Shown: positions 34,111 to 44,329, counted from the stretch's first letter. The stretch: DNA of 64,000 nucleotides from Kaistella chaponensis (GCF_900156725.1 NZ_FTOI01000009.1:62001-126000); one strand, 5' to 3'. Numbers and translations are program-made. The notes: generated from the sequence alone by a model not told the origin.

Positions 34111-34968
34111 ATGAACAAATTAAAAATCGCCATCCAAAAAAGTGGCAGACTCAGCGAAAAATCCCTCGAACTTTTAAAAGAATGTGGCATAAAAATCCCT
34201 GATTTTAAAAGTAAACTCAAAAATGCAGCAACCAATTTTCCTTTAGAAATTCTTTTCCTTCGTGATGATGATATTCCAAAATATGTAGAGCAGGGAATTG
34301 TTGATATCGGGATTATTGGCGAAAATGAAGTTTTGGAACAGGGTAAAAATGTGGATCTCGTAAGAAAATTGGGTTTTGCAAATTGCAGATTATCATTGGC
34401 AATTCCGAAGGAACAGGACTATTCCAATCTTACTTTTTTCCAAGGAAAGAAAATAGCAACTTCCTATCCAAATATTGTTAAAAATTATTTCCAAGCCAAC
34501 AATGTTGAAGCAGAAATTGTGGAAATTTCGGGGTCTGTAGAAATTGCACCAAGTATTGGTTTAGCCGATACCATCGCAGATTTGGTGAGTTCCGGAAGTA
34601 CACTTTTACATAATGGCTTGAAGGAAGTAGAGCAGGTTTTAACCAGTGAAGCTGTTTTAATTTCCAGCCGGGATCTTTCGGATGACATTTCCATTATTTT
34701 AGAATCTTTACTTTTTAGAATTCAGGCAGTGATCAATTCCAGAGAAAATAAATACATCTTGTTGAACGCTCCCAATGATTCCATCGAAAAAATCATCGAC
34801 ATTTTGCCTGGAATGAAATCGCCGACCGTTTTGCCATTGGCAGAATCTGGATGGAGCAGTATTCACTCTGTAGTTCGGGAAAGTGAATTTTGGAAAATTA
34901 TTGACGAGTTGAAAAAGTATGGAGCCGAAGGAATTTTAGTGATTCCAATTGAAAAAATGGTCCTGTAA
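34111..34968 (+). CDS. hisG: ATP phosphoribosyltransferase
   Basis: 285 residues: long-form HisG, with the start KLKIAIQKSGRLSEKSLELLKECGI, the PRPP-binding segment GLADTIADLVSSGSTL and a C-terminal ACT-like regulatory domain (about 210-285). It condenses ATP and PRPP in the first step of histidine synthesis and, as the long form, does not need HisZ. It is the first structural gene after the attenuator; hisD follows 12 nt later. Confidence 0.95.
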   Translation: MNKLKIAIQKSGRLSEKSLELLKECGIKIPDFKSKLKNAATNFPLEILFLRDDDIPKYVEQGIVDIGIIGENEVLEQGKNVDLVRKLGFANCRLSLAIPKEQDYSNLTFFQGKKIATSYPNIVKNYFQANNVEAEIVEISGSVEIAPSIGLADTIADLVSSGSTLLHNGLKEVEQVLTSEAVLISSRDLSDDISIILESLLFRIQAVINSRENKYILLNAPNDSIEKIIDILPGMKSPTVLPLAESGWSSIHSVVRESEFWKIIDELKKYGAEGILVIPIEKMVL

Positions 34969-34980
34969 ATTATAGTGTAT

Positions 34981-36276
34981 ATGAAAAACATTAGTAAATA
35001 TCCAGAAAAAAATACATGGGAAACTCTTCTAGAAAGACCCGTGCTGGAAAAAAAGGATTTAAGAAATACCGTCGCAGAAATTTTCTTGAAAGTAAAAAAT
35101 GAAGGAGACTTAGCTTTAAAGGAATTTTCTGCAAAATTTGATCAAGTAACCATTGAAAACTTCTTAGTTTCTGAAAAGGAGATCGAATCTGCAATTACTG
35201 AAGTTTCTGAGGAACTAAAAACGGCGATCAAGCAAGCAAAAGAAAACATTTATAAATTTCACCTTGCTCAAAAAGCGGAATCTGAAGAAATTGAAACCGC
35301 AAAAGGTGTTTTTTGTTGGCGAGAATCCAGAGCGATAGAAAATGTAGGATTGTATATTCCGGGTGGAACCGCACCTCTTTTTTCTACCGTTTTAATGTTG
35401 GCTGTTCCCGCTCAAATTGCAGGTTGCAAAGAATTGATTCTCTGTACACCGCCACAAAAAGATGGTTCCATCAATCCCGCGATTTTATTTACGGCACAAT
35501 TGTGTGGAATTACAAAAATTTTTAAAATTGGTGGTGCTCAAGCAATTGCAGCTTTAACTTCGGGTACAGAAAGTATTCCGAAAGTGGATAAAATTTTTGG
35601 CCCTGGAAATCAGTATGTCACACAAGCGAAACAATTGGCGATGGAATATAATGTAGCGATCGATCTACCGGCTGGTCCAAGCGAAGTTTTGGTGATTGCA
35701 GATGAAACTGCAGATCCACAGTTTTGTGCGGCAGATTTGCTTTCGCAAGCGGAACACGGAACCGATTCGCAAGTGATTTTTATTTCCACGGACGAAGGCA
35801 TTTTTAATGAAACTTTAAAAGAAATCGAAAAACAAGTCGCTGAATTACCCCGAAATGAAATTGCAAAGTCAGCTTTAGAAAACAGCCGATTTATCTTGAT
35901 GAATTCTGTGGAAGAAGCTCTTGAAATGAGCAATTATTATGCGCCGGAACACTTAATTTTATCCGTAGAAAACCCGAGAACTTATATTTCAAAAATCAAT
36001 AATGCGGGTTCTGTTTTTCTTGGAAATTATACGCCAGAATCTGCGGGAGATTATGCAAGCGGAACCAATCACACGTTGCCAACCAACGGTTTTGCCAGAA
36101 ATTACAGTGGCGTTTCTCTGGACAGTTTCGTTAAGAAAATCACCATTCAGGAGATTTCAAAAACCGGAATTCAGAATATTGGAAAAACGATAGAAGTGAT
36201 GGCAGAAGCGGAAGGTTTAACCGCTCACAAAAATGCAGTTTCACTTCGCTTAAAATCTTTAGAAAATGGAATTTAA
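34981..36276 (+). CDS. hisD: Histidinol dehydrogenase
   Basis: 431 residues that oxidise histidinol to histidine with NAD+ in the last two steps. Conserved blocks include VGLYIPGGTAPLFSTVLML, IFGPGNQYVTQAKQLA, DLPAGPSEVLVIAD, DLLSQAEHGTDSQVIFI and YAPEHL. The ATG at 34981 is preferred to the GTG at 34975 (two codons longer). It overlaps hisC by 11 nt, suggesting translational coupling. Confidence 0.95.
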   Translation: MKNISKYPEKNTWETLLERPVLEKKDLRNTVAEIFLKVKNEGDLALKEFSAKFDQVTIENFLVSEKEIESAITEVSEELKTAIKQAKENIYKFHLAQKAESEEIETAKGVFCWRESRAIENVGLYIPGGTAPLFSTVLMLAVPAQIAGCKELILCTPPQKDGSINPAILFTAQLCGITKIFKIGGAQAIAALTSGTESIPKVDKIFGPGNQYVTQAKQLAMEYNVAIDLPAGPSEVLVIADETADPQFCAADLLSQAEHGTDSQVIFISTDEGIFNETLKEIEKQVAELPRNEIAKSALENSRFILMNSVEEALEMSNYYAPEHLILSVENPRTYISKINNAGSVFLGNYTPESAGDYASGTNHTLPTNGFARNYSGVSLDSFVKKITIQEISKTGIQNIGKTIEVMAEAEGLTAHKNAVSLRLKSLENGI

Positions 36277-37294
36277 CATCGAAAATATAATTCGTCCACA
36301 CTTGTTGGATTCGAAATCTTACACAAGTTTGCGCAATTCTTACTTAAAAAAGGAAGTGGTTTTATTGGATGCCAATGAAAATCCATTTGGATCCTACAAC
36401 CGATATCCAGATGCGGAACATCTTCAATTGAAGCGGAAATTAGCAGAAATAAATGAAGTACAGCCAGAGCAATTATTTTTAGGAAACGGAAGTGATGAGT
36501 TGATTGATTTGGCGATGCGAATGTTCTGCGAACCAACCCAGGATGCCATACTGGTTTTCAATCCGAGTTTCGTGATGTATGAAATTTCTGCAAAATTAAA
36601 TAATCTTGATGTTGAGAAACTTCAGTTAAATTCAGATTTTCAATTAGAAAAAGAGGTTTTTCAAGACGTTATTTCAAAAACAAAGGCTAAAATTTTATTT
36701 CTCTGTTCGCCGAATAATCCGACTGGCAATTCAATTGACGATTTAGAATTTTATATTCAGAGTTTTGCAGGAATTGTGATCGTGGATGAAGCCTATATTG
36801 AGTTTTCCAAAGAAGTTTCTGCGGTGAGTTTGCTTGCTAAATATCCGAACTTAATTGTTCTAAAAACTTTATCAAAAGCTTATGGAATGGCAGGTTTAAG
36901 AATAGGAGTCGGATTTGCTTCACCAGAAATTGCTGTGCTATTCAATCAATTTAAACCACCTTACAACATCAGTTCAGAAAGTCAAAAACTGGCTTTAAAA
37001 CAATTGGAGAATCTAGAGGAATTGCAAAAAAATATCTCAATTATTTTAAAAGAAAGAGATCATTTGAAAGTTGGTTTAGAAAAATTAAGTTCAGTCAATA
37101 AAATTTTTCCTTCCGATGCCAATTTCTTTCTCATTGAATTTAAAAATGCAGAAACCGCTTATCAAAAGTTATTAGAAGAGAATATTCTGACGAGTTTAAG
37201 ACATCCCGCTTTGAAAAATTGTCTGAGAATTACGGTGGGAACAGCAGAAGAAAATTCAAAATTATTAAACGTTTTATCCAAAATACCATCATGA
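36266..37294 (+). CDS. hisC: Histidinol-phosphate aminotransferase
   Basis: 342 residues of the fold-type I aminotransferase family. It has the substrate-side [41 protein letters not shown] and the PLP lysine in [14 protein letters not shown]. It converts imidazole acetol phosphate to histidinol phosphate. It overlaps hisD by 11 nt and hisB by 4 nt (ATGA). Confidence 0.95.
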   Translation: MEFNIENIIRPHLLDSKSYTSLRNSYLKKEVVLLDANENPFGSYNRYPDAEHLQLKRKLAEINEVQPEQLFLGNGSDELIDLAMRMFCEPTQDAILVFNPSFVMYEISAKLNNLDVEKLQLNSDFQLEKEVFQDVISKTKAKILFLCSPNNPTGNSIDDLEFYIQSFAGIVIVDEAYIEFSKEVSAVSLLAKYPNLIVLKTLSKAYGMAGLRIGVGFASPEIAVLFNQFKPPYNISSESQKLALKQLENLEELQKNISIILKERDHLKVGLEKLSSVNKIFPSDANFFLIEFKNAETAYQKLLEENILTSLRHPALKNCLRITVGTAEENSKLLNVLSKIPS

Positions 37295-38385
37295 AAAAAG
37301 TATTATTCATCGACCGCGACGGAACATTAATTTTAGAACCGCCTACAGATTTCCAGGTGGATTCTTTAGAAAAATTAGAATTTTATCCAAAAGTAATTCA
37401 GAATTTGGCCAAAATCGTGATTGAACTCGATTACGAATTGGTGATGGTAACGAATCAGGATGGTTTGGGAACGGATTTTTTTCCAGAAGAAGATTTCCGG
37501 ATTCCTCAAGAAAAAATGCTGAAAACTTTGGAAAATGAAGGAATCGTTTTTTCTGATCTTTTGATTGATGACAGTTTTGAATCGGATAATTCGCCGAACA
37601 GAAAACCACGAACCGGATTGCTTCAAAAGTACATTTACGGAAATTACGATCTAAAAAATTCTTTCGTTATCGGTGATCGAAAAACAGACGTAGAATTGGC
37701 GAAAAATCTCGGAACGCAATCTATTTTTATCGCAAATGAAAATTTTGAAGAGGCCACTTTAGCCACGCAAAGTTGGGATGAAATCTATCAATATTTAAAG
37801 CAAATTCCGCGAAAAGCAAAAGTGAACCGCAAAACGAAGGAAACCGAAATAACGGTGGAATTAAATCTTGACGGTAGTGGAAAATCGAATATCAATACGG
37901 GTTTACCATTTTTTGATCACATGTTGGAACAAATCTCCAAACACGGAAATTTTGATCTGGAAGTGAATGTTAATGGTGATTTGGAGGTTGATGAACACCA
38001 CACGATTGAAGATACCGCTTTGGTTTTGGGTACTTGTTTTGAGCAGGCTTTAGGTTCTAAAAAAGGCATTGAAAGATATGCTTTCGCTTTACCGATGGAC
38101 GATTGTTTGGCGCAAGTTGCGTTGGATTTTGGCGGACGAAACTGGCTCGTTTGGAACGTTGATTTTAAACGTGAAAAAATTGGCGATGTTCCTACAGAAT
38201 TGTTTTATCATTTCTTTAAATCATTCACCGATACAGGAAAATGCAATCTCAATATTCAATGTGAAGGTGACAATGAACACCATAAAATAGAGTCCATTTT
38301 TAAAGCATTTGCGAAAGTTTTGCGCGATGCAGTGAAGCAGGATCCAAACAATTTTTCCATCCCAAGTACCAAAGGAATATTATGA
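37291..38385 (+). CDS. hisB: Bifunctional histidinol-phosphatase / imidazoleglycerol-phosphate dehydratase
   Basis: 364 residues with two domains. A HAD phosphatase (about 1-165) has the nucleophile motif FIDRDGT near residues 6-12 and the late [12 protein letters not shown]. An IGPD domain (about 175-364) has [22 protein letters not shown] and [13 protein letters not shown]. The start at 37291 overlaps the hisC stop; the upstream in-frame start at 37219 lies deep within hisC. It overlaps hisH by 4 nt. Confidence 0.94.
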   Translation: MKKVLFIDRDGTLILEPPTDFQVDSLEKLEFYPKVIQNLAKIVIELDYELVMVTNQDGLGTDFFPEEDFRIPQEKMLKTLENEGIVFSDLLIDDSFESDNSPNRKPRTGLLQKYIYGNYDLKNSFVIGDRKTDVELAKNLGTQSIFIANENFEEATLATQSWDEIYQYLKQIPRKAKVNRKTKETEITVELNLDGSGKSNINTGLPFFDHMLEQISKHGNFDLEVNVNGDLEVDEHHTIEDTALVLGTCFEQALGSKKGIERYAFALPMDDCLAQVALDFGGRNWLVWNVDFKREKIGDVPTELFYHFFKSFTDTGKCNLNIQCEGDNEHHKIESIFKAFAKVLRDAVKQDPNNFSIPSTKGIL

Positions 38386-38963
38386 TAGCGATTATTGATT
38401 ATGTGGCGGGAAATGTAAAATCCGTAGAAAACGCAGTGCAAAAGTTGGGTTTTGAAACCATCATTACCTCAGGTTTTGAGGAGATCAGAAACGCTGAAAA
38501 AGTTATTTTTCCAGGTGTTGGTGAAGCTTCAACAGCGATGAAATATTTAAAACAGAAAAATTTAGAAAAATTAATTCCGACTTTGAAACAACCTTTTTTG
38601 GGAATTTGTTTAGGACAACAATTGCTATGTGATTTTTCTGAAGAAGGAGCAACCAAATGTCTCGGAATATTTGATTTGAAAGTGAAGGAATTTCCGTCCA
38701 CAGATATTGTTCCACACATGGGTTGGAATAATTTGCAAAAGTTGCAAGGACCGCTTTTTGAAGGAATTTCAGAACTCGATAATTTCTACTTTGTTCACAG
38801 TTATTACTGCGAAGTTGGGGAATTTACCACGTCTGAATGTGATTATATTTTGCCATTCAGTGCGACTTTACAGAAAGATAATTTTTATGGAACACAGTTT
38901 CACCCCGAAAAATCTGGTGACGTTGGTTCTAAAATTCTAGAAAATTTTTTAAAATTAAAATAA
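38382..38963 (+). CDS. hisH: Imidazole glycerol phosphate synthase glutaminase subunit
   Basis: 193 residues of the class I glutamine amidotransferase family. The nucleophile cysteine is in [11 protein letters not shown], with the [11 protein letters not shown] histidine and glutamate near the C-terminus, and the start [16 protein letters not shown]. It supplies ammonia to HisF. It is coupled to hisB (ATGA overlap). A 162-nt gap with a nested palindrome separates it from hisA. Confidence 0.95.
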   Translation: MIAIIDYVAGNVKSVENAVQKLGFETIITSGFEEIRNAEKVIFPGVGEASTAMKYLKQKNLEKLIPTLKQPFLGICLGQQLLCDFSEEGATKCLGIFDLKVKEFPSTDIVPHMGWNNLQKLQGPLFEGISELDNFYFVHSYYCEVGEFTTSECDYILPFSATLQKDNFYGTQFHPEKSGDVGSKILENFLKLK

Positions 38964-38968
38964 AAGAC

Positions 38969-39111
38969 TTTAACCACAAAAGTCACAAAAGTAAAAGTGA
39001 AATTTATTCGCTGTAAAGTTTACAAAAGATAAGCGTTAAAATTTAATCTTTTATGGACTTTTGAGTTTCTCAAAAAATTTAAAAAAAACTTTTGTGCCTT
39101 TTGTGGTTTTA
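38969..39111. repeat. Nested palindromic element between hisH and hisA
   Basis: Outer arms at 38969-38992 and 39088-39111 (24 nt) match in 21 positions, with AACCACAAAAG and CTTTTGTGGTT at the ends. An inner hairpin AAAAGAT/ATCTTTT (39025-39031 and 39047-39053) shares the same centre near 39040. It looks like a small non-coding mobile repeat or an RNA structure; no transposase is present. Confidence 0.65.
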
Positions 39112-39125
39112 AAAATAAAATACAA

Positions 39126-39839
39126 ATGAAAATAATTCCAGCAATTGATATTATCGACGGAAAATGCGTCCGACTTTCCAAAGGAGATTACGATACGAAG
39201 AAAATTTACCATGAAAATCCTTTGGATATCGCAAAAGAATATGAAGCCAACGGAATTCAATATTTGCATTTGGTCGATTTAGATGGTGCAAAAGCGAAGA
39301 CCATTAAAAACTTGAGAACCTTAGAAATTCTCGCCTCCGAAACCAATTTAGTCATCGATTTTGGCGGTGGAATTAAAACCCGGGAAAGTTTGGAAAGTGC
39401 TTTCAATGCAGGAGCAAATCAAGTGACGGTTGGAAGTATCGCCGTAGAAAATCCGGAAATTTGTGAAGAATGGATTCAAGAATTTGGTGCGGAAAAGTTA
39501 ATTTTAGGCGCAGATTGTTTAGAGCGAAAAGTAAAAACTTCGGGTTGGTTAGAAAGTTCGGATCTGGAGGTGATCGATTTTATTCAATCTTATCAAAAGA
39601 AAGGATTAAAAGACGTGATTTGTACGGATATTTCCAAAGATGGAATGTTGCAAGGTCCTTCCTTCGAACTGTACAAAGAAATTTTGGGACAATGTAAAAT
39701 TTCACTCATCGCGAGTGGCGGAATTTCCTGCATGAAGGATTTGGAGGACTTAAAAGTACTCGGCTGTTCCGGAGCGATCATTGGAAAAGCCTTGTATGAA
39801 GGGAAAATTACGTTAAAAGAACTTCAAAAATTTTTATAA
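39126..39839 (+). CDS. hisA: ProFAR isomerase (phosphoribosylformimino-5-aminoimidazole carboxamide ribotide isomerase)
   Basis: 237 residues, a (beta/alpha)8 barrel that isomerises ProFAR to PRFAR. It starts [20 protein letters not shown] with the catalytic aspartate in AIDI, the phosphate site [11 protein letters not shown] and a second one in [14 protein letters not shown], and DGMLQGPS. It is related to HisF, which follows 1 nt later. Translation must restart after the palindromic gap. Confidence 0.95.
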   Translation: MKIIPAIDIIDGKCVRLSKGDYDTKKIYHENPLDIAKEYEANGIQYLHLVDLDGAKAKTIKNLRTLEILASETNLVIDFGGGIKTRESLESAFNAGANQVTVGSIAVENPEICEEWIQEFGAEKLILGADCLERKVKTSGWLESSDLEVIDFIQSYQKKGLKDVICTDISKDGMLQGPSFELYKEILGQCKISLIASGGISCMKDLEDLKVLGCSGAIIGKALYEGKITLKELQKFL

Positions 39840-39840
39840 A

Positions 39841-40593
39841 ATGTTGAAAAAAAGAATTATTCCGTGTTTGGACATCAAGGATGGAAAAACCGTAAAAGGA
39901 ATTCAGTTTGAAGATCTTAGAATTGCCGGAGATCCTGTGGAATTGGCGAAAAAATATGTCAAAGATGGCGCAGATGAATTGGTTTTTCTGGACATTACCG
40001 CAACTTTGGAAAACAGAAAAACCATAATTGAACTCGTAGAAAAACTGAGTTTAGAAATCAATATTCCTTTTACGATCGGTGGCGGAATTTCCTCGGTTCA
40101 AGATGTAGAAGCTTTGTTGAAAGCGGGAGCTGATAAAATTTCCATCAATTCTGCTGCTGTTCGTCGTCCGGAATTGGTCCGGGAAATCGCGCAGCAATTC
40201 GGAAATCAATGCGTGGTTATAGCGATCGATACTAAAAATATCGACGGTGAAGATTATGTTTTCATTAATGGGGGAAAAATTCAAACGGAATTGAAAACTT
40301 TGGATTGGGTAAAAACCGTAACTGATTTAGGAGCGGGAGAAATTTTACTGACTTCCATGGATTTCGATGGAACAAAAAATGGTTTCGATACCCGAATATT
40401 ACTGAATATTTCAAAGGTTTGTCAGCTTCCGATCATCGCTTCAGGTGGTGCCGGAAAAATGGAGGATTTCACCGAAGTTTTTACCGAAACTTCTGTTACC
40501 GGAGCTTTGGCTGCAAGTATTTTTCATTTTAATGAAATAAAAATCAGTGATTTAAAAGATAATTTAAGACAACAAAAAATAGAAGTAAGATGA
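39841..40593 (+). CDS. hisF: Imidazole glycerol phosphate synthase cyclase subunit
   Basis: 250 residues, a (beta/alpha)8 barrel starting [20 protein letters not shown], with [31 protein letters not shown] and [15 protein letters not shown]. With HisH it closes the imidazole ring and releases AICAR. It overlaps the next gene by 4 nt. Confidence 0.95.
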   Translation: MLKKRIIPCLDIKDGKTVKGIQFEDLRIAGDPVELAKKYVKDGADELVFLDITATLENRKTIIELVEKLSLEINIPFTIGGGISSVQDVEALLKAGADKISINSAAVRRPELVREIAQQFGNQCVVIAIDTKNIDGEDYVFINGGKIQTELKTLDWVKTVTDLGAGEILLTSMDFDGTKNGFDTRILLNISKVCQLPIIASGGAGKMEDFTEVFTETSVTGALAASIFHFNEIKISDLKDNLRQQKIEVR

Positions 40594-41180
40594 CAATAGA
40601 TTTTGAAAAAGGAAATGGTTTGGTTCCCGTAATTATTCAGGATGATCGAACGCAGCAGGTTTTGATGTTGGGTTATATGAATCAGGAAGCACTTGATTTA
40701 ACCAAAAAAGATGGACGCGTTCATTTTTTCAGCCGAACCACAAACCGAATTTGGCTAAAAGGCGAAACTTCTGAAAATTATCTTTACGTAAAAAGCATTA
40801 AAGAAGATTGTGATTCCGATGCACTTTTAATCCAGGCAAAACCTGCTGGAAATGTTTGTCATACCGGAAGTTTCAGTTGTTTTGCAGAGAAAAATTCAAA
40901 AGGATTTTTATATGAATTAGAAGAAACCATTTCAGAGCGAATTGACCAAAAGGTAGAAAAATCTTACACTTACGATCTGTATCAAAGAGGTATCAATAAA
41001 ATGGCGCAGAAAGTAGGAGAGGAAGCCGTAGAACTCGTGATCGAAGCGAAAGATGACAATGCTGAACTTTTTAAAAATGAAGCTGCAGATCTGTTGTATC
41101 ACTTTTTAATTCTTCTGAAAGCGAAAGGATTTTCATTAAATGAAATTGAGGAAGTATTACTACAACGGAATTCAAAATAG
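40590..41180 (+). CDS. hisIE: Phosphoribosyl-AMP cyclohydrolase / phosphoribosyl-ATP pyrophosphatase
   Basis: 196 residues with two domains. HisI (about 1-110) has [31 protein letters not shown] and the zinc-site DCDSDALL...[11 protein letters not shown]. HisE (about 115-196) has [17 protein letters not shown] and the D in [14 protein letters not shown]. It catalyses the second and third steps of histidine synthesis. It ends the operon and is followed by a terminator, so all steps are encoded between hisG and here. Confidence 0.95.
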   Translation: MTIDFEKGNGLVPVIIQDDRTQQVLMLGYMNQEALDLTKKDGRVHFFSRTTNRIWLKGETSENYLYVKSIKEDCDSDALLIQAKPAGNVCHTGSFSCFAEKNSKGFLYELEETISERIDQKVEKSYTYDLYQRGINKMAQKVGEEAVELVIEAKDDNAELFKNEAADLLYHFLILLKAKGFSLNEIEEVLLQRNSK

Positions 41181-41190
41181 CATAAAAAAA

Positions 41191-41218
41191 AACCTGAGCA
41201 GTTGTTCAGGTTTTTTTT
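41191..41218. terminator. Bidirectional terminator between hisIE and the M28 protease gene
   Basis: AACCTGA and TCAGGTT pair around an 8-nt loop, with an A-run before and a T-run after, so it can serve both convergent genes. Confidence 0.8.
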
Positions 41219-41234
41219 AATAGTAGTTAAAAAA

Positions 41235-42428
41235 TTATTTCTTGATAATAAGTTTCTTAGTTACACTTTCGCCGTTCATGGTAATTGTAACTAAATAGAC
41301 TCCATTTTTCAATTTAGAAGTATCTAGATTCTGTTGATCATTGGTTTCCTGTACTTTTCTTCCAGAAATATCTGAAATCGATGTGGTGTAACCTTTTCCA
41401 TCCAGTCCAATGTTTACAAAATCATTTGCAGGATTAGGAAAAATACTGATTCTATCTTGCAAATTTTTTGAAGATTCATTTGTGGATAGAGTGATATCTG
41501 TTGCTGCCGTAGAAAAATGCTGTATTGCACCTACAACTCCTTGAGCAACATTATAAACATAAACTGGATCCATATTGATATAAGTATCACCCGCTGTGTG
41601 TGGTTTAGTACTTTGATTATATTCGAATAAACCGGTCACTACATATCCTTCTTTTTCGAATGGCATATAATCTGAACGTTCGATGTAATTATCGACCGGT
41701 GTTATGTTTGAATAATTCAATATGCTATTCTTAAACTCGGTAGTTTTTATTGCAGATGCAGCGTTATTGGTAGATGGATAAGTGGTATACATTCCACTTG
41801 GAAAAGTAGGAGTTCCGTCTTTTTCGGCGTAAATCTTGTCGTTAACCATTCCAGCTACACCACCAACTTCATCCAAATTGATTACTAAAAGGATGTCCAT
41901 TCTTGGATTAGTAGCTTTTACAACATTTGTTACATAGGCTTGGCTTCCTAAAAGTCCTTGTTCTTCTCCCGAGAAATTGATGAATTTAATAGAATATTCG
42001 CTGGAAACATTTTCTAAAATCCGGGCTGCTTCTAAAATGATGCTCGTTCCTGATCCATTATCATTTGTTCCTGTTCCTGTAATGGTGTCGTAGTGACCAC
42101 ATATAATAAGAAATTTATTCGGATACACCGTTCCGGTTTTCGTTACAATTAAGTTTTTGGTTTGCTTTCCAGAATAGGTAAATGCATTTTCTGTGATTTC
42201 TGCAGCAGTATATCCAAAAGATAAATACTTATTCTTAAGCCAAGTAAACGCATTATTATTTGCAGTAGAACCGGTTGTTTTAACTCCAAATGCAGTAAAA
42301 TCGGTTAAGAGCGTATTGATATTTGTTTGTGTAACTTGGCTTGCCCGGTTTTTATAGGCTTGTATAAAACTTTGGGAAGATGCGATGGTAGAAAGAAGAA
42401 GTAGGGATGGAAGTAGAAAACGTTTCAT
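41235..42428 (-). CDS. Secreted M28 family metallopeptidase with T9SS sorting domain
   Basis: 397 residues: signal peptide to about residue 19, then an M28 aminopeptidase domain with the two-zinc ligands H112 and D114 (CGHYDT), D123 (TNDNGSG) and the catalytic E155-E156 (FSGEEQGLLGS). The last 75 residues form a T9SS sorting domain (FPNPANDFV ... SVTKKLIIKK). It probably acts on the cell surface or in the medium, supplying amino acids from peptides. It has a TATATTTG -7 box about 18 nt before the ATG. Confidence 0.92.
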   Translation of the reverse strand: MKRFLLPSLLLLSTIASSQSFIQAYKNRASQVTQTNINTLLTDFTAFGVKTTGSTANNNAFTWLKNKYLSFGYTAAEITENAFTYSGKQTKNLIVTKTGTVYPNKFLIICGHYDTITGTGTNDNGSGTSIILEAARILENVSSEYSIKFINFSGEEQGLLGSQAYVTNVVKATNPRMDILLVINLDEVGGVAGMVNDKIYAEKDGTPTFPSGMYTTYPSTNNAASAIKTTEFKNSILNYSNITPVDNYIERSDYMPFEKEGYVVTGLFEYNQSTKPHTAGDTYINMDPVYVYNVAQGVVGAIQHFSTAATDITLSTNESSKNLQDRISIFPNPANDFVNIGLDGKGYTTSISDISGRKVQETNDQQNLDTSKLKNGVYLVTITMNGESVTKKLIIKK

Positions 42429-42445
42429 ATAGTTTAATTTTGATT

Positions 42446-42453
42446 CAAATATA
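42446..42453 (-). promoter_or_regulatory. -7 box of the M28 protease gene
   Basis: TATATTTG on the minus strand matches TAnnTTTG. Beyond it the gap 42480-42815 has no gene or repeat that I can recognise. Confidence 0.5.
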
Positions 42454-42821
42454 AAAAAAAATCCTAAACAAACGTTTAGAATTTAGAACGGATCACCAAA
42501 AAGTTTACATTAAGTTTCCTTTATATACAATACCATTGAAAGCTACTGTAATAAAGAAGAACACTATTTTTTACCTTTCTTATAAGCGGACCTAAAATAA
42601 AACAATTCTAAACCTTGCTGCATCTCAAAAATATTTACCCAAAAACACCGCTTCGTTCAGCGAAAACTAAAAAGCACGAACCTATTAAGTGATTTTTTTT
42701 TTGGTGAAATTTTACACGTCTTCTTTATTTTGTACTTGTTCTAAATGAAAAACTAGTGGTTTAAAGTACACCAAATTTTGGACCTGCTTTTCGCTATATT
42801 GTAAGAAATTATAGGCACAAA

Positions 42822-42849
42822 AAAAATCCCGAGAAATTCTCAGGATTTA
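42822..42849 (-). terminator. Terminator of rplT
   Basis: On the minus strand AAATCCTGAG and CTCGGGATTT pair (one mismatch) and are followed by a T-run. Confidence 0.8.
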
Positions 42850-42873
42850 TAATTGATAACAAAAATTTTACAT

Positions 42874-43218
42874 TTATTTTACTTGATCAACAATTGCTTT
42901 GAACGCTTCAGGATGATTCATTGCTAAATCAGCTAAAACTTTTCTGTTCAATTCAATGTTGTTCGTTTTTAGAGCGCCCATAAACTGGGAGTAAGACATT
43001 CCGTGTTCTCTAGCTCCTGCGTTAATACGCATAATCCAAAGGCTTCGGAAACTTCTTTTTTTCTCTTTTCTACCGCGGTAAGCATATTGCATTGCTTTTT
43101 GTACGGCATTTTTAGCTACGGTCCAAACATTTTTTCTTCTACCGAAAAAACCTTTAGCCAGCTTCATTACTTTTTTTCTGCGAGCTCTAGAAGCTACTGC
43201 ATTTACTGATCTTGGCAT
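42874..43218 (-). CDS. rplT: 50S ribosomal protein L20
   Basis: 114 residues, strongly basic, starting [22 protein letters not shown] and containing the L20 core [20 protein letters not shown] and [20 protein letters not shown]. It binds 23S rRNA early in 50S assembly. It follows rpmI by 118 nt, a longer gap than usual, with no clear terminator in it. Confidence 0.96.
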   Translation of the reverse strand: MPRSVNAVASRARRKKVMKLAKGFFGRRKNVWTVAKNAVQKAMQYAYRGRKEKKRSFRSLWIMRINAGAREHGMSYSQFMGALKTNNIELNRKVLADLAMNHPEAFKAIVDQVK

Positions 43219-43336
43219 AATTAAATTTGTTTTTTTGAAAAGGGCGGCAATTTATTTCATTGCACTTTTTTGCACCGTTTCAGGGTTAAATTTTCTGAAT
43301 TTTTTTAATTCTTATAAACCGGTTGATTTATAAAAA

Positions 43337-43534
43337 CTATCTTAAAGCTAATTGACGTAAAACACTTTTTTTGTCCACTTCTGCAACATAAGAAGTCTGC
43401 GTAAGATTTCTCTTTTGCTTCGTTTCTTTTTTGGTCAAAATGTGGCTTTTGAAAGCACTTTTTCTTTTAATCTTTCCGGTTCCGGTCAGCTTAAAACGCT
43501 TCTTAGCACCTGATTTAGTTTTTAATTTTGGCAT
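43337..43534 (-). CDS. rpmI: 50S ribosomal protein L35
   Basis: 65 residues, strongly basic: [21 protein letters not shown] is the standard L35 opening, followed by [15 protein letters not shown]. It is in the usual order infC-rpmI-rplT. A terminator-like hairpin and a separate -7 box lie between infC and this gene, so it can be expressed independently of infC. Confidence 0.96.
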   Translation of the reverse strand: MPKLKTKSGAKKRFKLTGTGKIKRKSAFKSHILTKKETKQKRNLTQTSYVAEVDKKSVLRQLALR

Positions 43535-43607
43535 TTTGCTTAATTTTATCTATTTGTTATCAATGTCATTACTAGTGAATATGCAGAAACTCTACATTTT
43601 CAGACTG

Positions 43608-43615
43608 CAAAAGTA
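43608..43615 (-). promoter_or_regulatory. -7 box of rpmI-rplT
   Basis: TACTTTTG on the minus strand matches TAnnTTTG, between the infC terminator-like hairpin and rpmI. Confidence 0.55.
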
Positions 43616-43646
43616 CGAAATTTCTTTGAATTATCATACTTCAAAC

Positions 43647-43680
43647 AAAAAGAGACTTTTAAAAATTAAAAATCTCTTTT
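43647..43680 (-). terminator. Terminator or attenuator after infC
   Basis: AAAAGAGA and TCTCTTTT form a perfect 8-bp stem with an 18-nt A/T loop, and T residues follow on the minus strand. Confidence 0.6.
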
Positions 43681-43738
43681 TTATACCTTCCCAACTCAAA
43701 ATTGCTACATTTTTAAATTGGTAAATTGTTACATCAAA

Positions 43739-44302
43739 TTACTTCGCCGGTTTTTTCGGGCTCATCATCATAATCATTCTTTTACCCTCTAATTTAGGCA
43801 ACTGATCAACTTTTCCAACGTGCTCTAATTCTTGAGCCAATTTAAGAAGAAGAATTTCACCTTGATCTTTAAAGATGATCGAACGTCCTTTAAAGAAAAC
43901 GTACGTTTTCAATTTAGAACCTTCTTCTAAGAACTTTTCAGCATGTTTCTTTTTGAAATCGTAATCATGCTCATCGGTTTGTGGACCGAATCTGATTTCT
44001 TTTACGACAACCTTTACCTGTTTCGCTTTTAGCTCTTTGGTCTTTTTCTTTTGCTCATAAAGAAACTTTTTATAATCCAAAATTCTGGATATAAACGGTT
44101 CTGCTTTATCGGAAATAACCACTAAATCCAATTCCAGATCTTTTGCTATTTCCAGGGCTTTTTCTAAAGGATAAACGCCTGGTTCCACGTTATCACCTAC
44201 CAAACGAACTTCTCTCGCACGGATTTTTTGATTGATCTGGTGCAAATCTTCCTGAACTCGTCTTTGTGGACCTCTACCTCTGTAGTTAAATTTCTGTGCT
44301 AT
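43739..44302 (-). CDS. infC: Translation initiation factor IF-3
   Basis: About 187 residues when started at the AUA codon at 44302. The conserved N-terminal [20 protein letters not shown] is encoded upstream of the first conventional in-frame start (TTG 44245) and runs back to ATA, which is preceded by ACC, GAA and then a TAA stop. The protein then has the N-domain ([20 protein letters not shown]) and the C-domain ([20 protein letters not shown] ... [12 protein letters not shown]). IF-3 checks initiator tRNA and start codon; a non-AUG start is the known basis of infC autoregulation in E. coli (AUU). It lies 27 nt after thrS. Confidence 0.9.
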   Translation of the reverse strand: MAQKFNYRGRGPQRRVQEDLHQINQKIRAREVRLVGDNVEPGVYPLEKALEIAKDLELDLVVISDKAEPFISRILDYKKFLYEQKKKTKELKAKQVKVVVKEIRFGPQTDEHDYDFKKKHAEKFLEEGSKLKTYVFFKGRSIIFKDQGEILLLKLAQELEHVGKVDQLPKLEGKRMIMMMSPKKPAK

Positions 44303-44329
44303 GGTTTCTTAATTTTAATTGTTTAAATA

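Noticed and set aside
35610..35933. 107-codon minus-strand frame in hisD
   Set aside because: It is antisense to conserved hisD sequence; no independent support.
42480..42815. Possible gene or RNA in the gap between the M28 protease and rplT
   Set aside because: No frame above about 30 codons with coding character, no stable hairpin besides the rplT terminator and no repeat were found.
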